Made by a program: the position numbers and the translations under genes. A stretch of 64,000 nucleotides of DNA. It comes from Ruminiclostridium papyrosolvens DSM 2782 (GTDB taxonomy: Bacteria > Bacillota > Clostridia > Acetivibrionales > DSM-1351). Below, one piece after another: positions 57,715 to 64,000 of the stretch. The DNA lies in the NCBI RefSeq assembly GCF_029318685.1, contig NZ_CP119677.1, positions 3,587,001-3,651,000 on the forward strand, given 5' to 3'. Below the pieces are notes generated by a model. It was not told the DNA's origin. It was given only the letters and a program-made list of their open reading frames with translations, and did no database searches. The stretch's first letter is position 1; each line of letters begins with the position of its first letter.

Positions 57715-58101
57715 TCAGTGGTATGAGTTATAATATTGATAAATGTAATCGAGCTCGTTCTCTATCTTTTGTTTATCAAGTTCAACCCAGTCAAACATCT
57801 CTTCAAGGACATAATCATCAAATTCGTCTGCTTTATCTTCAGTGACAACATCAGTTGTACTGTCAATCTTATACAGAACAACATATACATAATCGTCCGA
57901 TGCATAAAACCCACCCGTATCAAGGCTACCTGTCTCAAGTTCCCCTGTCTTTAAATTAAGTTCCGCATACCCAGTCTTCGCCCCATATATCCATCCATCA
58001 TATGCGGTCAAAACGATCTCCTCAATCGTCAGTTCTTCGATAATTCTATCTATTTCATCCCGAGGCAATAGATCTTCTATCCGTTTAGATGCATTTCCCA
58101 T
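57715..58101 (-). CDS. Tns-operon accessory protein 2, acidic paralogue
   Basis: 128 residues, notably rich in Asp and Glu (DKADEFDDYVLEEMFDWVEL), a DNA-mimic-like composition. It shares the GW-YG-KTG-A-L-L-TGEL core with the gene at 57095. It begins 3 bp after the HTH gene stop and precedes its paralogue by 128 bp. The function is unknown. A role as regulator of DNA-binding partners is conceivable from its charge but unproven. Confidence 0.7.
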   Translation of the reverse strand: MGNASKRIEDLLPRDEIDRIIEELTIEEIVLTAYDGWIYGAKTGYAELNLKTGELETGSLDTGGFYASDDYVYVVLYKIDSTTDVVTEDKADEFDDYVLEEMFDWVELDKQKIENELDYIYQYYNSYH

Positions 58102-58104
58102 CGC

Positions 58105-58383
58105 TTATCCCTCCATCCGTTCATCCTGATTTGATGTGTTCTCATTTCTCGAACATGTATAAATTATAAAATCTATTATGTCCATTCCAAGCACTGCGGC
58201 AATTCTACCTACGGTCTGTGGTCTTGGTCGGACTTGATTTTGCTCAATCCTGGCTATTGTCTTAACATCCAACTTTGCCTGTTCAGCAAGTTGTCTCATG
58301 CTGATTCCACGTCTTGCCCGCTCTACCGATATCCGTTCACCGTCATAGAGATAATCAAGACTTTTGTAGATATTCATGGTCAT
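58105..58383 (-). CDS. XRE-family regulator, first gene of the tns operon
   Basis: About 92 residues with a helix-turn-helix (ISMRQLAEQAKLDVKTIARI then EQNQVRPRP). The start is given at the ATG at 58383; an internal ATG at 58377 is also possible. It leads the seven-gene minus-strand operon ending in tniQ and is the natural autoregulator of transposition. It is divergent from the second regulator at 58517. Confidence 0.85.
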   Translation of the reverse strand: MTMNIYKSLDYLYDGERISVERARRGISMRQLAEQAKLDVKTIARIEQNQVRPRPQTVGRIAAVLGMDIIDFIIYTCSRNENTSNQDERMEG

Positions 58384-58516
58384 CACACCCCTTCGCTTAC
58401 TTTTTAGATGACTTTATTGTAACATCTATTTTTACCACAATGCAAGTTTTACTTGTTACTATTTTTGCTTACTTTTTAGCAGTTATATGATATACTCTTA
58501 TCAGAGGAGTGAGACT
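58384..58516. promoter_or_regulatory. Divergent promoter with 13-bp direct-repeat operators
   Basis: GCTTACTTTTTAG occurs twice in the same direction, at 58395-58407 and 58467-58479, placed near the two divergent start regions. TGATATACT (about 58487) is a candidate -10 for the plus-strand regulator. These are likely operators for one or both XRE proteins, coordinating the tns operon with the recombinase side. Confidence 0.65.
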
Positions 58517-59068
58517 ATGATTGGTGAACGTTTAGCTATGTTGAGAAATGAGAAAAAATTGACAATGCGTGCAATAGGAAAACTTGTTGGTGTTTCGGAT
58601 GCGGCCTGGGTTAAATATGAAAAAAATCGTGCAGAGCCATCCATTGCAACCCTATGCAAAGCGGCAGAGCTATTTAATGTGTCTCTTGATTATTTAATGG
58701 GGCGGACAAACATACGAGATCCCAAGCTTGTCGATACAGCTAATATCCAAAATGTTTTTCTAAAAGAATTTGAAGAATCCACCATCGGCGATACCAGTAA
58801 GTTTTTCTACCTTTTTGAAACTCTATCTGGTGCTATAGGCTTAATCAAAAATGAAAAGGTTACAGAAGCAGAATTCCAGCTCCTGTTAAAAATGTTGAGT
58901 GACCTGATTATCTATTTCAACGATATTCATTCAATGAAAGAGGAAACGTCTGTGCTCAACAAGCGTGTGTTTGATTACCATGCTACCACTGCCGCAGATA
59001 TGCTCCACGATCTACATAGACTTTTGGAGTTAACATTTATAACTGATGACTCTGAAAAACAGCCTTGA
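58517..59068 (+). CDS. XRE-family repressor-like regulator
   Basis: 183 residues from the ATG at 58517, which has GAGGAG upstream; an earlier in-frame start is inside the promoter. The N-terminal HTH (LTMRAIGKLVGVSDAAWVKY) is followed by the usual NVSLDYLMGRTN linker and a helical C-terminal domain of unknown function. It is divergent from the tns operon and upstream of the tyrosine recombinase. Confidence 0.85.
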   Translation: MIGERLAMLRNEKKLTMRAIGKLVGVSDAAWVKYEKNRAEPSIATLCKAAELFNVSLDYLMGRTNIRDPKLVDTANIQNVFLKEFEESTIGDTSKFFYLFETLSGAIGLIKNEKVTEAEFQLLLKMLSDLIIYFNDIHSMKEETSVLNKRVFDYHATTAADMLHDLHRLLELTFITDDSEKQP

Positions 59069-59236
59069 ATACTTATGTGACCAGATATCTGAATCTTATT
59101 TTTATTTTGAAGCACGGAAAACCGCATGCTTTCGTTTCGGGAAATCGTCAACTGGCGACATAATGTAAATTTATGAAGCCAGATTATAAGGCCAGTATGC
59201 TTAATCATTCCTATTACGTAGAAAGGGGAAATCGAA

Positions 59237-60112
59237 TTGAATTGGATAACCGAATATGAAAACCACCTGAAGACGGCACAGAAAAGTCCAAACACCATCA
59301 GCAGTTTTGTCTCGGACGTGCATGAATTTGTAGAATGGTTCGCAATTACATACGGCAAGAAATTTGATTGTCAAGTCCTGGAGCAGGATGCTCGGGAGTT
59401 CCGTGGCTTCTTGTTAAATATTTTGAGAAGGAAGCCAGCCACTATTAACAGGAAAATGGCAGCGTTAAAAAGCTTCAACCAGTTCTTGGTTGAAAAAGGG
59501 TTGAGCAAGGATATACCTATCGCTGGGCTTCTTCTCGCCGACCCTTCTGACCGAGAAATAAAGACCCTGGAACGCACAGAGCAAAACAAACTCAAACGTG
59601 CCATCTATGCAAAGGGAAACAAGCGAGATATCGCCATCTATGAATTGCTTTATAATATCGGCGTAAGAGTAAGCGAACTTGTTTCGCTTTCCCTCGAGGA
59701 TGTCCACTTGACGGAACGGAATGGCAATATCAATTATAGCTACGTCATCATCCGCCAAGGAAAAGGCAGTAAATATAGAGAATGCCCGCTCAACGCCCAG
59801 GCTCGTTCGGCATTGGATGAATACCTGAAAATACGAGTTTCATCCTCTGACAATATTTTCATCGGGCAGCGTGGTCCGCTTGGCAGAGAAGCTGTCGACA
59901 AAATTCTCAAAAAGTATTGTGCCGATGCAGGAATTGATAGAATCAGCAGCCATGTTATCCGACATACTTTTTGCACCAGGCTTATCCAGGAAGGCGTTCC
60001 ACTGCCGACAGTATCAAGGCTGGCTGGGCATAGCTCGGTAGAAACCACCACACGCTTCTATGTGCATACCCCTCGGGCTGACAAGATAGCGGCAGTGGAA
60101 AAGTTATTATAA
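59237..60112 (+). CDS. XerC/D-like tyrosine recombinase
   Basis: 291 residues from a TTG start preceded by AAAGGGG (59222-59228). The N-terminal SAM-like domain (WITEYENHLKTAQKSPNTIS) and catalytic domain are complete: GVRVSEL (Arg), GKGSKYRECPL (Lys), SSHVIRHTFCT (H-x-x-R), LAGHSSVETTTRFYVH (His, Tyr). It is the size of XerC/XerD and TnpI-type resolvases. It is directly followed by the inverted 12-bp repeat arrays, a probable recombination site. It could resolve cointegrates made by the Tn7-like element or act as the integrase of a separate element. Confidence 0.9.
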   Translation: MNWITEYENHLKTAQKSPNTISSFVSDVHEFVEWFAITYGKKFDCQVLEQDAREFRGFLLNILRRKPATINRKMAALKSFNQFLVEKGLSKDIPIAGLLLADPSDREIKTLERTEQNKLKRAIYAKGNKRDIAIYELLYNIGVRVSELVSLSLEDVHLTERNGNINYSYVIIRQGKGSKYRECPLNAQARSALDEYLKIRVSSSDNIFIGQRGPLGREAVDKILKKYCADAGIDRISSHVIRHTFCTRLIQEGVPLPTVSRLAGHSSVETTTRFYVHTPRADKIAAVEKLL

Positions 60113-60209
60113 GACGCACTTTCAGCTTGTTTCTGTTTTCTTGATTCTTGCTGCATTTGCAGAAACATTCTATCTGACTGTTGAGGAATAAACATACGGA
60201 CTACGCTGG

Positions 60210-60501
60210 TATGCTTAAGCTTTAACTTTAGCCATATCTTAAGCCTTATCTCAAGCATATCCTTAAGCCCAGCATAAATGATGTGACCGTAGCTTGCCCA
60301 TTCATCCCATAAAAGGACGATGCTTCAGCATATCTGGAGTAATCCCATTACTGTTCCAAACTCCCGCATTTCTTATATATATAAAGAGAATTCGGGAGTT
60401 CCACAAATATCCATTATGCTGTGATAAAGTTATGGCTTAAGGATAAATCCGTTGCTTGAGTATATGGCTATTGATATGGCTTTAGCATATGATTAAGCTT
60501 A
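60210..60501. repeat. Inverted arrays of 12-bp repeats around a palindrome
   Basis: Array 1 (60210-60269) is five contiguous 12-bp units on the minus strand: GGCTTAAGGATA, TGCTTGAGATAA, GGCTTAAGATAT, GGCTAAAGTTAA, AGCTTAAGCATA. Array 2 (60434-60501) has the same kind of units on the plus strand, starting with an identical GGCTTAAGGATA, then TGCTTGAGTATA after 7 bp. Between them is a palindrome with arms AACTCCCG (60359-60366) and CGGGAGTT (60393-60400). This layout suggests a recombination or replication site. Confidence 0.75.
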
Positions 60502-60623
60502 TGCTCTCATTAATATTCCTGTTAACCATTCAACCGTAGGAGTCCGCATCCTTCGCTATATTCATCCAGTACTTAAATTAACAGACAACCTTACCGTCAC
60601 CAATGCAGCAGCTCCAATAAAAC

Positions 60624-60665
60624 AAAAAATCCCGATGCCTTAATCGCCAAGCATCGAGATTTTTT
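60624..60665. terminator. Bidirectional terminator
   Basis: Near-perfect arms AAAAAATCCCGATGC (60624-60638) and GCATCGAGATTTTTT (60651-60665) lie immediately after the XRE gene stop. Confidence 0.9.
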
Positions 60666-61000
60666 CATTTAACATAGGTTAAAATAAGTTTCAGCATTTC
60701 TTCTGCCAATTTCATTTCCCGCTCATTACATTTTTCAAGCAACGCTTGAACCACGCTTTTATCAAGCTTTTGCTCCTCTTGTTCTCCATAAATAATCACA
60801 TTTGGATCTACATGCAAACACTCCAGAATGCGAACAAACGTATTTAAACTCATCGTTCTCTGTCCACGTTCAATTTGGCCGATATACAGAGCACTCAAGT
60901 CCACAGCTTCGGCAAACTGTTCACGGGTCAATCCAATTTTTTCTCTTGCTGTCCTAATTCGTATTCCTATTCCTGGTAAATCCAGCACCTTTTCATTCAC
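60665..61000 (-). CDS. XRE-family transcriptional regulator
   Basis: 111 residues with a classical HTH (IGLTREQFAEAVDLSALYIG then QIERGQRTMSLNTF) and a helical tail. It is a single gene with its terminator at the stop codon. An inverted repeat GATGCaaataGCATC at 61030-61044, upstream of its start, may be its operator. It resembles regulators on conjugative or phage-like elements, so it may mark the right part of the island. Confidence 0.85.
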   Translation of the reverse strand: MNEKVLDLPGIGIRIRTAREKIGLTREQFAEAVDLSALYIGQIERGQRTMSLNTFVRILECLHVDPNVIIYGEQEEQKLDKSVVQALLEKCNEREMKLAEEMLKLILTYVK

Positions 61001-61131
61001 TTTATATCCACTCTTTCTTCATAAAAAGTGATGCAAATAGCATCATCCTTACTTTATATGGATATCAGTGAATGATAAATCTGCCATTAGCGTCTTTATT
61101 TTATATGCTTACAGCATATTCAATAGCTAAA

Positions 61132-62871
61132 TTATATTTCTCCTTTGTTTTTCATATCAGAATATAATTTTTCAGCATCTTTATTTCCGAAATTTGCAGC
61201 CCGCTCAAGAAGATTACTCGACTTTATAACATCCTTCTCAACTCCTACGCCATAATAATATGCCTGTCCGAGATTATATAAAGCATTTGCGTCACTTGCA
61301 TCCGTAGCTTTACTTATCCACTTAATAAATTCAGCAGTATTACTTTCTGTTCCTTCTCCTTTGTAATTCAATACACCAAATCTATTCATTGCATCGGCAT
61401 TCCCACACTCTGCCGCATACTTCATTAACTTGAAACCCAAAGTAGGATTATAGAATTTGCTGCCAGCATCCGTATATTTATACGCAAGGTTTTTCGATGC
61501 AATATAATGTCCTTTATCTGCTGCTTGTTTATAATAAACTACAGCTTTTTGTATATCAGCCGTAGTACCCAAGCCTTTATCATAAATAACTGCCATCTTG
61601 TTTATTGCTTCAACAGATCCTTTCTGTATCTGCATATTACATTGTTCAGTATATTTCTTGTAGTATTCCGCTGATTTTTTTGAATCATAGAGTAAATTTT
61701 CTTTTGTGCCATAAAAAATACCCAACTGATACATTGAATCTGCGTTCCCCTGCTCTGCTGACCTCGTATAAAAATCAACAACTTGCTTTTCATACTTCTC
61801 CGCCAGGGTTGAATCTTTCACCACACCTTCACCCTTCAAATAGATAGCCGCCAACTTTTTACATGCTAAAACATTATAATTATCAGCTGCCTTTTTATAG
61901 AAATCAATCGCTTTATTAATGTCTTTTTCAATACCCTTTCCATCAAAAAGTACATTTGCCATACTATATTGTGCTTCACTGTCTCCCTTGTCTGCAGCAG
62001 CAGTATACAATTCTACTGCTTTTTGGAGATCAACATTACCGCCTCTACCTTGGTAATTGTAAAATGCCAGCCCTTTGTACCCAGCAGGAATTCCCATTTT
62101 CATTAATTCATCAAAATATCCTTTAGCTTTCGCATTGTCAATATCAACACCATTGCCCCCCAAATAAATATTTGATAAATTTATTTCTGCTTCTACATCA
62201 CCGTCCGAAACTTGTTTTTCATATATTTTAATTGCTTCCGAATAATATTCTCGATATTTCTTTAAGTCAATTTGAACTCCTCTGCCCTCAAGATACATAT
62301 CCCCTAACTGACAATATGCCGCAGCACTTCCCTTTTTCGCAGCCTGCTCAAATAATTCTTTTGCTTTATTGTAATCCAAGTCAACCGAATATCCATTTAA
62401 ATACATCCAACCAAGATTCATTATCGCATCAGGATAATTTCTATCTGCAGCCTTTGAGAACAGTTGGAATGCTTTTTTATAATCAACTGGATATCCTTCG
62501 TAACCATCGTAAATATCTCCGAGTCTATTTTGTGCTTCTGCATCGCCTTTATTTGCTGCTTCAGTATAAAATTTAAGTGTTTTCTCAATGTCAACATCGA
62601 CACCTGCACCAAGTTCGTAAAGCATACCTAATCTTGTCTGTGCCTTACTATTGCCCAAGCTGGCAGCTTTCTCATAATAAAGTACTGACTCTGGAAACTT
62701 ATGTGCTTTAGAATATCCATCTGCAATGAACATAAAAGCTTTACCAGTAAAGAAAAGGAATCCCAAAGCAATAATTATTAATACCAGAGCAGTCCCAATG
62801 ATAAACTTTCCCATGCTGCGTTTTTTCTTGTTTTCTACAATTGAAGTTTCAGCTATCCCATTATTAATCAT
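61132..62871 (-). CDS. Membrane-anchored Sel1-repeat protein
   Basis: 579 residues behind AAGGAGA. One transmembrane helix (about 22-42, GKFIIGTALVLIIIALGFLF) follows a short cytoplasmic N-terminus. The outside part is about fourteen Sel1/TPR-like repeats (A-x-x-G-x-x-x-A-x-x-x-L-G-x-x-Y), forming a superhelix for protein binding. No enzyme domain is seen. It lies 14 bp downstream of the copper-amine-oxidase-domain gene, so the two are probably co-transcribed. Confidence 0.9.
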   Translation of the reverse strand: MINNGIAETSIVENKKKRSMGKFIIGTALVLIIIALGFLFFTGKAFMFIADGYSKAHKFPESVLYYEKAASLGNSKAQTRLGMLYELGAGVDVDIEKTLKFYTEAANKGDAEAQNRLGDIYDGYEGYPVDYKKAFQLFSKAADRNYPDAIMNLGWMYLNGYSVDLDYNKAKELFEQAAKKGSAAAYCQLGDMYLEGRGVQIDLKKYREYYSEAIKIYEKQVSDGDVEAEINLSNIYLGGNGVDIDNAKAKGYFDELMKMGIPAGYKGLAFYNYQGRGGNVDLQKAVELYTAAADKGDSEAQYSMANVLFDGKGIEKDINKAIDFYKKAADNYNVLACKKLAAIYLKGEGVVKDSTLAEKYEKQVVDFYTRSAEQGNADSMYQLGIFYGTKENLLYDSKKSAEYYKKYTEQCNMQIQKGSVEAINKMAVIYDKGLGTTADIQKAVVYYKQAADKGHYIASKNLAYKYTDAGSKFYNPTLGFKLMKYAAECGNADAMNRFGVLNYKGEGTESNTAEFIKWISKATDASDANALYNLGQAYYYGVGVEKDVIKSSNLLERAANFGNKDAEKLYSDMKNKGEI

Positions 62872-62884
62872 GTGTGTCTCCTTA

Positions 62885-64000
62885 TTATTTGTTATTTATA
62901 ACTATTTCTTGGGATTCTGCGTTCCACTGTACCGAATACCCCATGTTTTCACTAACAAACCGCAGAGGAACCATGGTTCTTCCATTGATGGTCTGTGCTG
63001 CTTCCAGCATTTCCACAGCTTTCCCGTTAACATAGGCTGTTTTAGAGCCAATCTTAAGTTTAATGGTGGTATTGTCTTTTGTGATAAGCACTTCCTGGGT
63101 AGTACCGTTCCACTCCACTGTAGAGCCAAAGGCCTCGGTAATAGCTCTGACAGGAACCAGAGTTGTACCCTTTGGAGCTACTGGAGCTGTATCCAGTATC
63201 ACATTTGAAGATATTCCCGCTTGGTTAATTACCATTTGCTTGCTTTGAAGTTGCAAAGTAACTGTAACTTTCGATTTTTCATTAATGTATTTTTTAAGAT
63301 CATCTAAAGAAGCAAACTTGTCTTCGGTATTTTTAAACTCAATCTTTTCACCATCTGTTAGCTTATAATATTCTTGATAATTTTTAAGCAAGAAGCTTTT
63401 GAATACATAAACAGGCATTCTATCAATGTTATATTTGGCTTTGGCATCCTCAAAGCTCAATTTATCCTCAAAGATTCCTGCAGATAATCCGTTATAGTTC
63501 TTATCTTCACCAATTACATTAAGGTATTCTTGCTTTCCGTTATCCTTCATAGCCTGTATGTAATGGTCCTTATAAATACAATCTTGCCATGGCATCCAAT
63601 TGAGATAAATAACTTCCTTTTTAGGATAGAAAAAAGCAGCCGAACCAAATTCAAATTTGCCCATGTCAGCCTTCTCTCTCTCATAGTATTCATCTACTGT
63701 ATACTTCTTTTGCAGAAATGGTGTCGTTAAATAATCAGTCCATGTACTTGAGAGCCGCAAATTGCCATTAGTTTCTCCAGTATTGTAAATACTTTCATCC
63801 TCACGGGTAATTGTTATATAGTTCGGATACCATTTCCCAGCAATATTGACTTTTGTAAAATCCTCATTGAAGAACCAATCGGTATACTTTAGAGTCATCT
63901 GTTCATCTGCTGCACTGGCAACCGTAATATTAGCAGCCGAAAACATCATCGTAAAGACCATAAATATGGCCAGAATCTTTCTCGTAATTTTCTTTTTCAT
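62885..64000 (-). CDS. Secreted protein with copper-amine-oxidase-type N domain
   Basis: 371 residues; the ATG is the last codon of the window, so the gene is complete but its ribosome site is outside. A signal peptide ends VASAADE. The N-terminal 235 residues are unrecognised (Trp/Tyr-rich). The C-terminal about 110 residues contain the stalk-type domain common in clostridial surface proteins (GTTLVPVRAITEAFGSTVEW and GRTMVPLRFVSENMGYSVQW). That domain is a structural module; no oxidase activity is implied. Confidence 0.88.
   Translation of the reverse strand: MKKKITRKILAIFMVFTMMFSAANITVASAADEQMTLKYTDWFFNEDFTKVNIAGKWYPNYITITREDESIYNTGETNGNLRLSSTWTDYLTTPFLQKKYTVDEYYEREKADMGKFEFGSAAFFYPKKEVIYLNWMPWQDCIYKDHYIQAMKDNGKQEYLNVIGEDKNYNGLSAGIFEDKLSFEDAKAKYNIDRMPVYVFKSFLLKNYQEYYKLTDGEKIEFKNTEDKFASLDDLKKYINEKSKVTVTLQLQSKQMVINQAGISSNVILDTAPVAPKGTTLVPVRAITEAFGSTVEWNGTTQEVLITKDNTTIKLKIGSKTAYVNGKAVEMLEAAQTINGRTMVPLRFVSENMGYSVQWNAESQEIVINNK

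Noticed and set aside
60210-60501. CRISPR array
   Set aside because: The repeats are 12 bp, contiguous or nearly so, imperfect and in two orientations, without spacers, and no cas genes are present.

Overview
The window comes from a low-GC, spore-forming, cellulolytic clostridium, most likely of the Ruminiclostridium (Clostridium cluster III) type. The evidence is a secreted family 74 xyloglucanase ending in a type I dockerin, an SLH-domain surface protein, a complete spore-germinant-receptor operon, and many Shine-Dalgarno-led genes of AT-rich composition. No tRNA, rRNA or CRISPR array was seen. About half of the window is accessory DNA.

Left part (1-13.8 kb): a ribosomally synthesised peptide (RiPP) locus. 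It reads leftwards as Cys-rich precursor, terminator-like hairpin, radical SAM maturase of the CcpM type, then a partial TIGR04066-type maturation protein. Divergent from the precursor is a secreted HExxH metallopeptidase (M60/enhancin-like), followed by a convergent SLH surface protein. The block precursor-peptidase-SLH has been tandemly duplicated. The second SLH gene is intact, while the first copy lost its SLH start and decayed. The two precursors encode the same 60 residues, but the peptidases have diverged.

Centre-left (14-23.9 kb): an rtcB2-prfH ribosome-repair operon behind an unusual leader with a 12-codon ORF and four stem-loops; a methyltransferase pair; the GH74 xyloglucanase; small regulators and an acetyltransferase; and a SufBD-like gene with an internal stop.

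Mobile island 1 (24-38.6 kb): an IS21-family insertion with a 6-bp target duplication, an HxsB-like remnant, and an approximately 11.7-kb Tn554-like element. The element has tnpA, tnpB and tnpC plus a fourth tyrosine recombinase, and its proposed ends carry inverted repeats inside a 12-bp direct repeat. Its cargo looks like an antiviral module: a PD-(D/E)xK nuclease, an Rx4H protein with a Cys/His zinc-type tail, and a frameshifted helical protein. An IS200-type insertion sits near its left end.

Chromosomal stretch (39-50.4 kb): a gerA-gerB-gerC operon ending in a 55-residue two-helix protein, a PAS-GGDEF-EAL gene damaged by a deletion, a chemoreceptor, a large XRE-type protein, and a HEPN/MNT toxin-antitoxin pair with both genes frameshifted.

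Mobile island 2 (50.5-61 kb): a Tn7-like transposition operon (HTH regulator, two paralogous small proteins, tnsA, tnsB, tnsC, tniQ/tnsD). A divergent regulator and a tyrosine recombinase follow, next to two inverted arrays of 12-bp repeats around a palindrome. The TnsA-like protein appears to have lost its catalytic aspartate. That raises the possibility of replicative transposition with cointegrates resolved by the tyrosine recombinase. The window closes with a Sel1-repeat membrane protein and a secreted copper-amine-oxidase-domain protein.
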